This document shows, in pieces, positions 20,234-28,449 of a DNA stretch of 59,265 bases. The position numbers and the translations under genes are program-made. The DNA comes from CBDCWT01 sp965223305 (GTDB lineage Bacteria; Planctomycetota; Planctomycetia; Pirellulales; Pirellulaceae), in NCBI GenBank assembly GCA_965223305.1, contig CBDCWT010000028.1, positions 1 through 59,265 of the forward strand, in the 5' to 3' direction. The notes below the pieces were generated by a model. The model was not told the DNA's origin. It saw nothing but the letters and a program-made list of their open reading frames with translations, and made no database searches. Position 1 is the first letter of the stretch. The number at the start of each line of letters is the position of its first letter.

Positions 20234-20720
20234 CCCGCTTCGCCTTCCTGCAAAACCAGCCGAAAACAACGCCCCAGACATTATAGCCGCGGAGGTTGGA
20301 TCTTAAAAACTCGCAGCGACCCTGCGAACCGACCCGCGATCGCGCGCCAGCCCGCCGTCTCTTTTCGGCCTCACCGCTGCCGGCGGTAAAGTCGTCACGA
20401 CTAGGGCTACTCGAATCGATCACGGGGTTCGCAGGACCGCAATAGGGCACAATCCCACCCGTATCGCAACGGGGCTCACATTGCCTACACGGCGGCATCG
20501 GACGGCGGAAAACTGGCGTACTGTGCCAGCAGGACTGTCGACCGACCGCTCGCCTCGCCGATGCTGACTAGGCTTTGTCGGAGAAACGGATTTCCTCACC
20601 CCAGCCCTCCCGCACATGGGAGAGGAAACCAATCGTGCCGCTTCGCGACGTGTCTTTGCGGTTTTTTTGACAGAGCCCAACCGTCGTCTCGAACCTCCCA
20701 GCTAAGAAGGAATTCCTCCC
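20234..20720. other. Intergenic region between divergent DUF1501 and Cys-rich gene
   Basis: About 490 bp with no supported gene. A short palindromic stretch around 20597-20627 (CCTCACCCC ... GGGAGAGG) resembles the GC-rich intergenic repeats seen elsewhere in the window. The Shine-Dalgarno AAGGA of the next gene lies at its right end. Promoters for both divergent genes must lie here but none is convincing by eye. Confidence 0.5.
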
Positions 20721-21206
20721 ATGACAACGCGGTACCAGATCTCGTTGGTTTCGCTCGCAGTCGCTTGTGCCTGCGTGTTCGCTCCGGCCAACACCGCCTC
20801 CGCTTTGGAACTGTTCGACCAGCTGTTCGGCAAAGGTGCGTCGACCTACGGTTGCGATGCGCCCGAATGCCACGGCCATGTTTCCAAGGCAGGTGGTAAG
20901 GCGGCGAGCGGTTGCCATACCTGCGATTGCTCCGCCAGTACTCCGCTACTCGACAGGGTCACTGGCTTCACGCGCTCCGTGAAGTGTCGGCTCCAGTCGA
21001 TTCAGTTGCCGAGGATCAACCTCAGTAACCTGTTTCCCTGTTACCGTTGCGGCAGCAGCTGCGGCTGCTGTGACAGTTGCGCTGGCGGAAAGGGCGGTGG
21101 CAAGACCATGATGAGCCCGACAGTGGTCAGCCCTTACTCCGGTTACGACTCGTCGTCAGAGCCTGTCAATGCACCACCTATTCCCGTCGTCAACGGTGAG
21201 ATCTAA
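20721..21206 (+). CDS. Secreted cysteine-rich protein of unknown function
   Basis: Not recognised. It is 161 residues with a clear Sec signal (SLVSLAVACACVFAPANTAS-A) and a mature part rich in cysteine: YGCDAPECHGH, GCHTCDCS and YRCGSSCGCCDSCAGG give about 14 cysteines in pairs. The C-terminal 40 residues are Gly/Ser/Pro-rich and end in PPIPVVNGEI. Such proteins could bind metal or be disulfide-crosslinked in the planctomycete cell wall, which is known to be protein-rich, but that is inference. AAGAAGGA lies 8-10 bp before the ATG. A strong terminator follows at 21307, so it is probably a single-gene transcript. Confidence 0.75.
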   Translation: MTTRYQISLVSLAVACACVFAPANTASALELFDQLFGKGASTYGCDAPECHGHVSKAGGKAASGCHTCDCSASTPLLDRVTGFTRSVKCRLQSIQLPRINLSNLFPCYRCGSSCGCCDSCAGGKGGGKTMMSPTVVSPYSGYDSSSEPVNAPPIPVVNGEI

Positions 21207-21306
21207 GTTGGACGAAGGCGTGCTTCCTGACCCTTCTCTGCGGAGACGGGACTTGGCAGATGCCTTTTAAACAACCCTGTTGTCGGCGACCACGTCTCCT
21301 GAACTG

Positions 21307-21340
21307 GCCGTCCGAGCAAAGTGCTCGGGCGGCTTTGTTT
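21307..21340 (+). terminator. Intrinsic terminator after the Cys-rich gene
   Basis: Stem of 12 bp (GCCGTCCGAGCA / TGCTCGGGCGGC, one G-T pair) with a 3-nt loop AAG, followed by TTTGTTT. Confidence 0.8.
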
Positions 21341-21457
21341 CGTTTGCTGCTTGATTGAACCTTTTGAGATTTCATCTCTCATATCTTACCGGGCGACAGA
21401 CGTCAGCGGCGTCGCTGAAATGCGCCAACATCCGCAGATTGCGCGGAAAGGACGAAC

Positions 21458-22057
21458 GTGGACGACATAACGAAACTGAACCCACCTGCGACCATCGCGG
21501 CAATAGAACGAGCGACCGCAGAGCTTGGCTTCTGCATGCCATCCGCTCAGCCCACTGGTTCCCTGATACGCACCTTGGCAGCATCGAAACCCGGCGGCCA
21601 GCTGTTAGAACTAGGCACTGGGACTGGTCTAGCGACCGCTTGGATCCTCGACGGGTTAGATGCCACCGGCAAACTCGATTCGATGGATAACGACGGTGAG
21701 GTCCAGGCGGTCGCGCAGAAGTTCTTGGGCGACGATCCGAGGCTAACACTGCATGTCACCGACGGCGACGAGTTTATCCATTCGCTGGCTGCGGCGGGCC
21801 GCCAATTCGATCTGATCTTCGCGGACACGTGGCCAGGTAAGCTTCGCCTGCTCGACGAAGCACTTAGTCTGCTCAACCGCGGTGGGTTCTATGTCATCGA
21901 CGATATGCTGCCGCAGCCGAACTGGCCCGATCTTGACGTCGACTACGACCATCCGGCGGCGATCCGAGAACTTATCGCTGCTCTCGAAACACGCGCCGAC
22001 CTGCACGTGACAAAGCTCGCCTGGGACACCGGGATTATCGTGGGGGTGAAAAAGTGA
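21458..22057 (+). CDS. Class I SAM-dependent O-methyltransferase-like protein
   Basis: Predicted methyltransferase of 199 residues, substrate unknown. The start is GTG 21458 with GGAAAGGA just upstream. The SAM-binding region reads GGQLLELGTGTGLATAWIL (motif I), KLDSMDNDGEVQAVAQKFL (acidic residue after strand 2, here Asp), FDLIFADTWPGKLRLLDEAL (the Asp of motif post-II as in COMT-like enzymes) and GGFYVIDDMLPQPNWP. This layout is close to catechol/caffeoyl-CoA O-methyltransferases (Methyltransf_24). The gene stands alone between a terminator and a repeat cluster. Confidence 0.82.
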   Translation: MDDITKLNPPATIAAIERATAELGFCMPSAQPTGSLIRTLAASKPGGQLLELGTGTGLATAWILDGLDATGKLDSMDNDGEVQAVAQKFLGDDPRLTLHVTDGDEFIHSLAAAGRQFDLIFADTWPGKLRLLDEALSLLNRGGFYVIDDMLPQPNWPDLDVDYDHPAAIRELIAALETRADLHVTKLAWDTGIIVGVKK

Positions 22058-22130
22058 GCCCGCACATCGTAATGAACTCTACAGACATCGGCTTCACCTT
22101 CCCGCGAGCGAGGCTGTGCAGCTTCTGCAA

Positions 22131-22195
22131 TCCACCAAACTCCGGCGAGTTCGGCTACGCTGCCAATCAGCCGCTGGGCGTTAGCCCACGGTTCA
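22131..22195. repeat. Dispersed intergenic repeat, inverted copy
   Basis: Same family as 4997-5073 in the opposite orientation: CCACCAAACTCCGGCGAGTT, then CGGCTACGCTGCCAATCAGC and GGGCGTTAGCCC. It is preceded at 22111-22130 by GAGGCTGTGCAGCTTCTGCA, which also precedes the copies at 22491 and 33821. Confidence 0.78.
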
Positions 22196-22270
22196 TCCCA
22201 AAACCGGATGCTAACGCATTCCGGCTGATGGCCGTCCTCCCTGGAGTTGCGATTGGCTGTTCGCGAGAAA

Positions 22271-22424
22271 GTAGGCCGGAACAAGCGGCGGGAGAGCTCT
22301 GGCTTCACACTCCGTGAGCGCCGCGCTGTTCCGGCGACGCATCAAACCGGTGTTGCCGGAACAGCGCGGCGTGGGGAAATCGTAGGCACAGGGATGGCTG
22401 CTGGCGCCGCTTGTTCCGGCCTAC
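22271..22424. repeat. Nested inverted repeats with GCCGGAACA cores
   Basis: An outer pair of exact 19-bp arms (22271-22289 GTAGGCCGGAACAAGCGGC and its complement 22406-22424) encloses an inner pair of exact 16-bp arms (22320-22335 GCCGCGCTGTTCCGGC and its complement 22355-22370). All four arms share a GCCGGAACA-type core, so this is probably two REP-like units nested or a head-to-tail pair. Confidence 0.82.
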
Positions 22425-22490
22425 CGCTCTTCACAAACCAAGCGAACATCCACCTCACCCTCCCGCTCGGAGGTCGTGCAGCTTCTGTAA

Positions 22491-22587
22491 TCCGCCAAAC
22501 TCTGGCGAGTTGGGCTACGCTGCAAATCAGCCGCTGGGCGTTAGCCGGCGTTAGCCCACGGTTCCCCAGCGAAACCAACGCGTAGCG
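22491..22587. repeat. Dispersed intergenic repeat, inverted copy with internal duplication
   Basis: Same family as 22131-22195 but longer, running into CACGGTTCCCCAGCGAAACC. A local duplication (GGCGTTAGCC twice at 22547-22557) suggests replication slippage at the hairpin. A further GC-rich unit, GGCTCCGCAGGAGCGTCGCC, follows at 22611-22630 and recurs at 47607-47626 with one change. Confidence 0.75.
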
Positions 22588-22660
22588 CCTCTGAACCGAC
22601 GTCGAAGAACGGCTCCGCAGGAGCGTCGCCCTCCCGGAAGAGGGGCTCTTGAGACAAAAC

Positions 22661-23521
22661 CTAGGCCGGCGCCAAGACCAGCTGCTTGAGCGCCGCGAGA
22701 CTGGCGAGGACATCGTCCTTGGAGATCTCCAGCCACTGTTCTGACTTGTGGCGGAGAACCGCCAGCTTGAAACACTCGAATGCTTCCGCCAGATCGCTCG
22801 GTAACTCGGCTAGGTTGGCGAACGGCTGGACAAACTCGATCGTCTCACTCGCCTGTTCGTCAGTGTAGATCGATGGCCCGCTCTCGCTGCCGGCGCGGGC
22901 TGTATCGCGGTGTTCGCGCGGTTCTTCATCACCAAAGTCAGGGCCCTCCGGCAAGGGGCCCGATTGGACGTCGGAATTGTCGGGCGCGATTGCTTCGTCG
23001 GATGGCGGGGCATGCTGGGCCGGCTCGAAATCCTCGTCTAACTCTGTAGCAAAGACCGCGTCATCAGACGGTTCCGTCGCGCCCTCGACAGCCCCCAAGG
23101 TCTCCCAGCGAGTTCGTCGCATCTGGGCAACCGACCAACGGTTCTGGACCGCACCTTCGAGCCACATCTCCGCGTCTTTCCAGTCCAATGCGGCCTGAAA
23201 GTGGCTCCAATAAAGGCCTCGATAGTCACCGTAAGTGGTGCCAAACCTCTCAGATACCCGCCGCAGCCGCCCAACGTGCTGTGCCGTAATGCCCCCCACT
23301 CTGCGGCTCCAGCTCTCGTCGGAATACTCCGCAGCCGGCGCGCCAGCGGCAATCAGTGCCTCCCGCCACTGGAAGATGATCCGCCCCTTCTCCCAGTTGG
23401 TGTTACTCACCAGTTGATTCCAGCGCCCGACGAATGGCTGGGTGGTCGAGTCGGTTTCCGGAGCTGCAACGGCTGAGTTCAGCTCGTCCGATTCCACGGA
23501 AGCTGTGGAAAGATCGTCCAT
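22661..23521 (-). CDS. Conserved planctomycete hypothetical protein, soluble
   Basis: Not recognised as a named family. From ATG 23521 (AAAAGGAAC upstream) it has 286 residues, no signal peptide and no membrane span. The middle part (about residues 33-140) is compositionally normal and likely folded: SNTNWEKGRIIFQWREALIA, SWSRRVGGITAQHVGRLRRV, FQAALDWKDAEMWLEGA and WSVAQMRRTRWETLG. It is helical and Trp-rich. Residues 145-225 are acidic and low-complexity, then a C-terminal helical segment (PSDLAEAFECFKLAVLRHK) follows. The 'WxVxxMRRxRWE' helix is reminiscent of winged-helix or homeodomain-like segments, but no function is claimed. Confidence 0.65.
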   Translation of the reverse strand: MDDLSTASVESDELNSAVAAPETDSTTQPFVGRWNQLVSNTNWEKGRIIFQWREALIAAGAPAAEYSDESWSRRVGGITAQHVGRLRRVSERFGTTYGDYRGLYWSHFQAALDWKDAEMWLEGAVQNRWSVAQMRRTRWETLGAVEGATEPSDDAVFATELDEDFEPAQHAPPSDEAIAPDNSDVQSGPLPEGPDFGDEEPREHRDTARAGSESGPSIYTDEQASETIEFVQPFANLAELPSDLAEAFECFKLAVLRHKSEQWLEISKDDVLASLAALKQLVLAPA

Positions 23522-23797
23522 GCCAAGAGTTCCTTTTCGGCGGTCCAACGACGTGCCACGAACTGAGTCAGTTTCAGTTCCAGCGGATCTCCTGATCCGC
23601 AATCCAGCGTGGCAGGAGCGTAAGCCTACTGCTGCCAGGACGCTGAGCAAGAGGCACTGCGATTTGCCGAGCAAACTCCTGGCCAGCCAATCGTTTCTGG
23701 CGCCGACCGACTCGCTAGAAGTCGGGGAAAACTTGTCGACCACCGCCGAATGCCAGCTGCTGACCGCGCTAATCGTTGAAAGTCTGCCCCGCCCCTG

Positions 23798-24007
23798 TCA
23801 CTCGGCTCGGATCACCGACTCGAAACCGCATTCCTTGTGGCTGCCGTCACAGAACGGCTTGTTCTTGGCCGCGCCACAGCGACAAAGCGCATACGCCGGT
23901 TTGTCGCTCGCCAGCTGGAGGGGCTTTCCCTCGGCATCTACGAGCGAGAAAGTCCCTTCCACCAGCAGTGGACCATCGTCCCGAATTCGAATCCTCACAT
24001 CCGACAT
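23798..24007 (-). CDS. CDGSH iron-sulfur domain protein
   Basis: Small (69 residues) predicted 2Fe-2S protein. The C-terminal CRCGAAKNKPFCDGSH contains the three cysteines and one histidine of the CDGSH cluster site (C-x-C-x8-C-x3-H spacing here: C-R-C, then FCDGSH). The N-terminal strands (VRIRIRDDGPLLVEGTFSLV) match stand-alone bacterial CDGSH proteins with the 'iron-binding zinc finger CDGSH type' label. Expected to bind a redox-active, acid-labile 2Fe-2S cluster, physiological partner unknown. Start ATG 24007 has GAAAGGAAAG upstream; longer frames have no family sequence. Confidence 0.88.
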   Translation of the reverse strand: MSDVRIRIRDDGPLLVEGTFSLVDAEGKPLQLASDKPAYALCRCGAAKNKPFCDGSHKECGFESVIRAE

Positions 24008-24183
24008 TCCGCTTTCCTTTCTGTTAAAGGCGCCAGCTCGGAAGATAGGATAAGCCGTGGCTGACAGGCATGGAAGTGGAAGACCGGCCGGGGCGGCGCT
24101 CTGTAGGGTCAGCCGGGGTGGCCGGGTTGGAACCAAGCGGCGGTCCGGCGCCGCACGGTCGTGCAGCTCTTACGCTTCATGGA

Positions 24184-24327
24184 ATCCACCAAACTCTGGC
24201 GAGTTCGGCTACGCTCCAAATCAGCCGCTGGGCGTTAGCCCACGGTTCCCTAGCGAAACCGACGCGCATCGCCCCGAGGCGTGCCCCCTCTCCGGCCCTT
24301 CGGGCCGACTCTCCCCGAGGGGAGAGT
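24184..24327. repeat. Two dispersed repeats side by side
   Basis: 24184-24270 is an inverted copy of the CTCGCCAGAGTTTGG / GGGCTAACGCCC family and 24284-24327 an inverted copy of the CTCTCCCC / GGCCCTTCGGGCC hairpin pair. The same two families occur side by side at 4758-5073 and 33821-33944, always in the same relative order, which points to a composite unit. Confidence 0.78.
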
Positions 24328-24568
24328 GAAGAAAGACGAAATCACACTCAGTTGAGAGCTGCACGACCTCCCGCGACGGAACTCGTGCACCGCTGGTCGC
24401 CGCCTCGCCTGGGTCGTTGTCGGACGAGACAGGCCTCTGTCCCAGCTGGAGAAACGGTACGACCGTCAGGAGCGGATGGAAACGACTTGGTCACGCTGGT
24501 TTCCATACGCTCGAGCCCATCATGACTTATGGTTGTCATGTGGTAAGTCGTATGCAAGAGGACCGCAG

Positions 24569-24946
24569 ATGACCTTTGATCCGAACCAGTTCATTGTCCG
24601 CCGACCTCGCCACTCGGCCGCCAACGGGGTCCCCGGCCGCGTTACGTTGGAGGCTGTCTCGGACTTGGCCGGAGAACCGCAGGAAGTGCAGCTGGTTGAT
24701 TTTTCTAGACGGGGTGCCAAGCTCGAGCTGCCGTCGGCCGTGCCCCCCGACGCCCAGGTGGTGATCCACGTCAAAGACCAATCGCTGGGATTGGCCGTGG
24801 AAATCCGAGGACAGGTCATGTGGCAGCGCGCCGAGGGCGTTGGTCGCTGGCTGCTCGGTTGCCGTTTTGACGAAGCCGTTCCCTATGAGGTGATTGGCGA
24901 GCTGTTTCTCAGTGGCGTGCTCTCGACGGCCACGCCATCGGAATGA
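24569..24946 (+). CDS. PilZ-like domain protein
   Basis: Single-domain protein of 125 residues, probable cyclic-di-GMP receptor relative. The start ATG 24569 has AGAGGA 6-9 bp upstream. The second PilZ motif is clear as LVDFSRRGAKLELP (DxSxxG at about residues 45-50), and the following strands (VVIHVKDQSLGLAVEIRGQV, WLLGCRFDE) fit the PilZ barrel. The first motif RxxxR is degenerate: IVRRPRHSA has arginines at 11, 12 and 14 but not with canonical spacing, so nucleotide binding is uncertain. Target process unknown; exopolysaccharide genes lie elsewhere in the window but are not adjacent. Confidence 0.75.
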   Translation: MTFDPNQFIVRRPRHSAANGVPGRVTLEAVSDLAGEPQEVQLVDFSRRGAKLELPSAVPPDAQVVIHVKDQSLGLAVEIRGQVMWQRAEGVGRWLLGCRFDEAVPYEVIGELFLSGVLSTATPSE

Positions 24947-24986
24947 GCAGACTGTGGCGGCCGGAAGATCGGCCAATGGTGTGGCA

Positions 24987-25841
24987 CTACGATTCCTGCT
25001 GAGGCTCCTGTTCGGGTGAATGCGCCGAGCAACTCCGGCCGGTCTGCGGCCGCAGAGACTGGGTCTCCTGGCAGCCGAAGACGGAGCAGCCGCCAGCATA
25101 CTCCCAGCATTCGCCGTGGTGGGGTGTTTTGCAGCGTTTGCAGTACACCATGTCCGCCAACACTTGCTCGCCGCAAATCGTGCACGTCACGTCTTCCAAC
25201 GTGTTCAATAACTCGCCTTCCACAAACTCAATGCCCTCGGCGCGGGTCAGTAGGAGCTGGTCGCATAGGTCCAGTCCAGCGGCCACGAGTTCTTCGAGCC
25301 ATTCGAAGTCTCGCAGTAGGAGCGGCTTTTGAATCGTGACTTGACCACGGTGAAACCTGACATAGAGCCCTGGATCGTCCGCGAGGACCAGTAGGCGGTT
25401 GAGCTGCCAGCGGACACCATCGCTGAGGTAAGACGCGAACTTGCTCGTTGGGTGGGCCCGTACGATGATGGCCTTGTCAAAAGTGGCATTGCCGGTCGAG
25501 ACAGGTTGCACGCGTCGCCAGGGTGTTGCTTCCTGCGCGTCGCCCCGCGGAAAGAGGTCAGCTTGCACTGAATCGGGAAAGTCGAATTGCAGCTGCGTGC
25601 AGTGGCCGCGATAGGGGCCGAGCCCCGTTGTCTCCCGCAAGACAGCCCGTGTTTCGCCGTGCCGCACAAACAGAGCCGGTCCGCTGAACAGCCCGCCGGC
25701 GTGATACCGACCAGTGAAGCGCTGCGCCAGTTGTTGGTAGCTGCGCCGGCGGCGTGACTTGCCGGAACCTCGACGCAGGACGGCACCGATGGTTGCGACC
25801 AGCAGCGCGAGTACGGTGAAGAAAGCCAGCAGACAGTCCAC
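24987..25841 (-). CDS. Membrane-anchored RING-type treble-clef protein, candidate E3 of the Ubl system
   Basis: Last gene of the Ubl-E2-E1-JAB-RING operon, 284 residues from GTG 25841. A single span (LLAFFTVLALLVATIGAVL) at the very N-terminus is followed by RRGSGKSRRRRS, so the domain most likely faces the cytoplasm. A middle beta-rich region of about 170 residues is unnamed. Near the C-terminus the metal-binding module reads CTICGEQVLADMVYCKRC, then HHGECW, GC and FGC: C-x2-C-x10-C-x2-C-x3-HH-x2-C-x6-C-x4-C, the pattern of prokaryotic RING finger family 1. In eukaryotes RING domains recruit charged E2; by context this is the candidate E3. An earlier GTG at 25931 would overlap the JAB gene by 65 bp and add a basic extension. 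Confidence 0.82.
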   Translation of the reverse strand: MDCLLAFFTVLALLVATIGAVLRRGSGKSRRRRSYQQLAQRFTGRYHAGGLFSGPALFVRHGETRAVLRETTGLGPYRGHCTQLQFDFPDSVQADLFPRGDAQEATPWRRVQPVSTGNATFDKAIIVRAHPTSKFASYLSDGVRWQLNRLLVLADDPGLYVRFHRGQVTIQKPLLLRDFEWLEELVAAGLDLCDQLLLTRAEGIEFVEGELLNTLEDVTCTICGEQVLADMVYCKRCKTPHHGECWEYAGGCSVFGCQETQSLRPQTGRSCSAHSPEQEPQQES

Positions 25842-25866
25842 GGTTGGATTACTCGCTTGTTTCGAT

Positions 25867-27249
25867 TTACGCCGCGGATTCCTCGTGCGCCTCCCGGTAC
25901 AGTGAGACACTAGCGCCGATGAATCCTCCACAAATGAGCCCGGCTACCGTGGCGGCAGTGACCCACGGCCATGACCAACCCCCGGTCCCCTCGGCGGCGT
26001 CCGAACTCGTACCCTGCTTGCGGGCCTCTTGGAGATCGTTCTTTAGCCGTACCACTTCCCGCTGTAGTTTCTCCCGGTCGCTGATCGCGGCGGAGAGCTC
26101 CGTTCGGTTGGCGACGACCTGTTTTCGTAACGAATCTTCGAACATCCGCTGGGACTGCAAGTCGTGCTGTAACTTGGCAACTTGCCCCGTACGGTCTGCC
26201 AAGCTGGTGACCAAGTTCTCCGGGGCGCCGCCGCCTTGGCGGATCAGCTGATCCAAGACTTGCACTTTTGCATCCAGCTCAATCCGACGGCGATCTTCCT
26301 CGGGAGTGCTTGCTTCGGCGGTGGCGAGCGCGGGCGGTGCTTCCGCCGCCTGGGGTGAAAGCAGCCTCCAGGCGATCACGGCGAGCAGGCAGAACTGAAG
26401 GGCCAAAGTTCCCAACACGGCCAGCGAAAGTGCAGCCGAGTGTCCGTGCAACTGGACGATGGGGCTGGCCGGAGACGCAGCGCCGCGGAAACGAGGATCG
26501 TCGGACATCATCGGTTTTTCCTCCAACCATTCGACAAATTGGGCGAGTTCAGCAGCCCGGAATCTCGACGCGACCAGATAGAACCCGCCGGTTCGACGAG
26601 TCGTCCGATTGGGGCCACCTTCCCATTGAAAGAAGCCGACGTCGTGGCGGCACGGATCGATGACCAGAGCTAGATCAAGCGGTCTGTCGAAAAAATTCTC
26701 GCAAATGAATGTGTCCATTCCCGACAGAAAGACTCCCCAGTCGGGATGGGTGTGGTACCAGCCGACCATTTGGAGCTCGGCGGGAAACTCGCTGCGCTGG
26801 CGACTGATCTGTTGCCAGGTGTCATGCGTAAACTTAAAACTCCCCTTCGTGGCCTCAAAGTGCTCGGCCCTCAGGCACTCCGAAACGATGACAAACGGGC
26901 GACCTTGATCGTCTTCATATTGGCCGCCTAGCAGCACGCCTCCCAGTTCCACGCTGGTGTCCGTCTCCGCATGCTCCTCCATATCCCGCATCGCATCCAG
27001 GTCGACAAAGATCGCTAAGTCTTCATCACGGGGCGCGAATACAGCTCGCACTTCAAATCGTTTGTCAGCATCCGGCCGGCGGGAAGCGGTCAGCGATACT
27101 TGTTGAACCTCGCCCAGCTCGATCTCGGCAAGCTCCTCAGCTGGATCGTGAGCGCCCGGTTGGTTTGCCGAGACAGTGTCGGGATCCGCTGACGACAAGG
27201 TAGCCTCGGAGTCGTCAGCCGCACGTGCAGAATCGTTCTGGGAATCCAT
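25867..27249 (-). CDS. JAB/JAMM-domain isopeptidase with two membrane spans and a coiled coil
   Basis: Predicted zinc metalloprotease that would remove the ubiquitin-like protein from targets or process its tail. 460 residues. The JAMM site is complete: Glu101 (in SVELGGVLLGG), His166-x-His168, Ser176 and Asp179 in MVGWYHTHPDWGVFLSGMD, which fits E-xn-HxHx7SxxD exactly. After the catalytic domain come a span at about 272-298 (LSLAVLGTLALQFCLLAVIAW), a long coiled coil (about 318-412, including LQHDLQSQRMFEDSLRKQV) and a second span at about 428-450 (VTAATVAGLICGGFIGAS). If the catalytic domain is cytoplasmic, the coiled coil lies outside the inner membrane. It starts 18 bp after the E1 stop. 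Confidence 0.9.
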   Translation of the reverse strand: MDSQNDSARAADDSEATLSSADPDTVSANQPGAHDPAEELAEIELGEVQQVSLTASRRPDADKRFEVRAVFAPRDEDLAIFVDLDAMRDMEEHAETDTSVELGGVLLGGQYEDDQGRPFVIVSECLRAEHFEATKGSFKFTHDTWQQISRQRSEFPAELQMVGWYHTHPDWGVFLSGMDTFICENFFDRPLDLALVIDPCRHDVGFFQWEGGPNRTTRRTGGFYLVASRFRAAELAQFVEWLEEKPMMSDDPRFRGAASPASPIVQLHGHSAALSLAVLGTLALQFCLLAVIAWRLLSPQAAEAPPALATAEASTPEEDRRRIELDAKVQVLDQLIRQGGGAPENLVTSLADRTGQVAKLQHDLQSQRMFEDSLRKQVVANRTELSAAISDREKLQREVVRLKNDLQEARKQGTSSDAAEGTGGWSWPWVTAATVAGLICGGFIGASVSLYREAHEESAA

Positions 27250-27267
27250 CTGCCTATCTCTTACTCT

Positions 27268-28449
27268 CTACTTTCTTTCATCCGCGTCCCCGGCCAACAG
27301 GCAGAACTCCTCGCCAGCGGCCGTCTCCACCCGCACGATGTCGTAGGGAGCGAAACCCAACTTGGCCAAGGTTTCGTCAATCAGAGGACTGTCGCAGGGA
27401 ATCCGATGTTGCATGGTCGGCCGTGCCGGCTTTCCGCACGACTCGCAGATCGCTTCGCGTTGGCTGACGACGACCCGAGGTCTCAGCACCGTTCGCGTTT
27501 GCCCGCAGTCCGCACACTGGATGGATACCACGAGCTCACGGTCCAGCACGATTGCCAAGGGACCGTCCAGATTCTGACGGCGGCGTAGGGCCGCAAGTAA
27601 TGCAGCAGCCGGGTGATCGGCGCCCAAGGATTCGAACTCCAACGGGTCAGGGTAAGGATCGTGGCTGAGACACGCTTCTTGCCGCTGAAAGGCGGTCCTG
27701 TAGAACTGATTCGCCACGCCGTTGAAGACCAGCGCCGTTCCGGCCTCGACGGGAAAACCATGGATTAATTTCAGAGCTTCCTGCGATTGCATTCCGCCAA
27801 TAATGGAAGCGATTGTGGGGGCGGTGGGGACCTTTCCCGCTTGGACGTCCTCCTGAGTCAACAACGGACAGCTGTATCGCAGATTGATCAGGCGATAATC
27901 GTTTTCCGTCATGCCGCACTCGTAGCAGGCACTGTCGGGGGGTACAAATACTTTGACCACACCGTTGATCTCTTGGATTCCGCCGTCAACCCAAGGTGTA
28001 TCGACTTTCCAGCACTGCCTGTTGACCCAGAGACGCGCCTCGCGATTGTCCAAGCAGCCGATGACCACATCGACATCTCGGAATAGGCCCAAACCGATCT
28101 CGGTGATCACGTTCGCGTGGTATGCGAAGACTTTTGAGTCGGGATTGATCCCTTCCAGTGCCGCGGCGGCCGCCACCGCCTTGGACTGACCACAGTCGCT
28201 CACCCGGAACAAGACAGACCGAGTCAGGTTGGAACGCTCTACGTCGTCGAAGTCCACAACATGGATTGTTCCGACACCGACCAGTGCTAGGTTTTTCAGG
28301 ACTTCGTTGCCCAGAGCTCCGGCGCCTACCACCATTACCTTAGCCGCGGCCAGCTTGGCTTGGTCCCACCAAGCGATCAACCGCAAACGCGCGTAGCGGT
28401 CATCGTCATCGATCAGCAGCATATCCTGCGGCTCGGGGCGGTCCGGCAT
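27268..28449 (-). CDS. E1-like (ThiF/MoeB fold) activating enzyme with C-terminal zinc ribbon
   Basis: Predicted to adenylate the C-terminal glycine of the ubiquitin-like protein and pass it to E2. 393 residues. ATP site: VMVVGAGALGNEVLKNL (GxGxxG, 42-47), VVDFDDVERSNLTRS (Asp and Arg contacts), CGQSKA (Lys90) and VIGCLDNREAR (Asp/Asn of the adenylation site). Candidate catalytic cysteines are Cys194 in RYSCPLLTQ and the CYEC pair 175/178, which may bind zinc as in MoeB. A second zinc ribbon follows at about 312-338 (QCADCG, then ICESCG), not usual in ThiF or MoeB. Its ATG directly follows the TAA of E2, so translation is coupled. Gene order argues against a thiamine or molybdopterin role. 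Confidence 0.92.
   Translation of the reverse strand: MPDRPEPQDMLLIDDDDRYARLRLIAWWDQAKLAAAKVMVVGAGALGNEVLKNLALVGVGTIHVVDFDDVERSNLTRSVLFRVSDCGQSKAVAAAAALEGINPDSKVFAYHANVITEIGLGLFRDVDVVIGCLDNREARLWVNRQCWKVDTPWVDGGIQEINGVVKVFVPPDSACYECGMTENDYRLINLRYSCPLLTQEDVQAGKVPTAPTIASIIGGMQSQEALKLIHGFPVEAGTALVFNGVANQFYRTAFQRQEACLSHDPYPDPLEFESLGADHPAAALLAALRRRQNLDGPLAIVLDRELVVSIQCADCGQTRTVLRPRVVVSQREAICESCGKPARPTMQHRIPCDSPLIDETLAKLGFAPYDIVRVETAAGEEFCLLAGDADERK

Noticed and set aside
20640..20672. GCGGTTTTTTTGAC as a possible terminator
   Set aside because: The T run is good but only a 4-bp stem can be drawn.
27268..28449. E1-like protein read as a MoeB or ThiF of cofactor synthesis
   Set aside because: Immediate coupling to E2, a Ubl without GG, a JAMM protease and a RING protein, plus an extra zinc ribbon, fits protein conjugation better.
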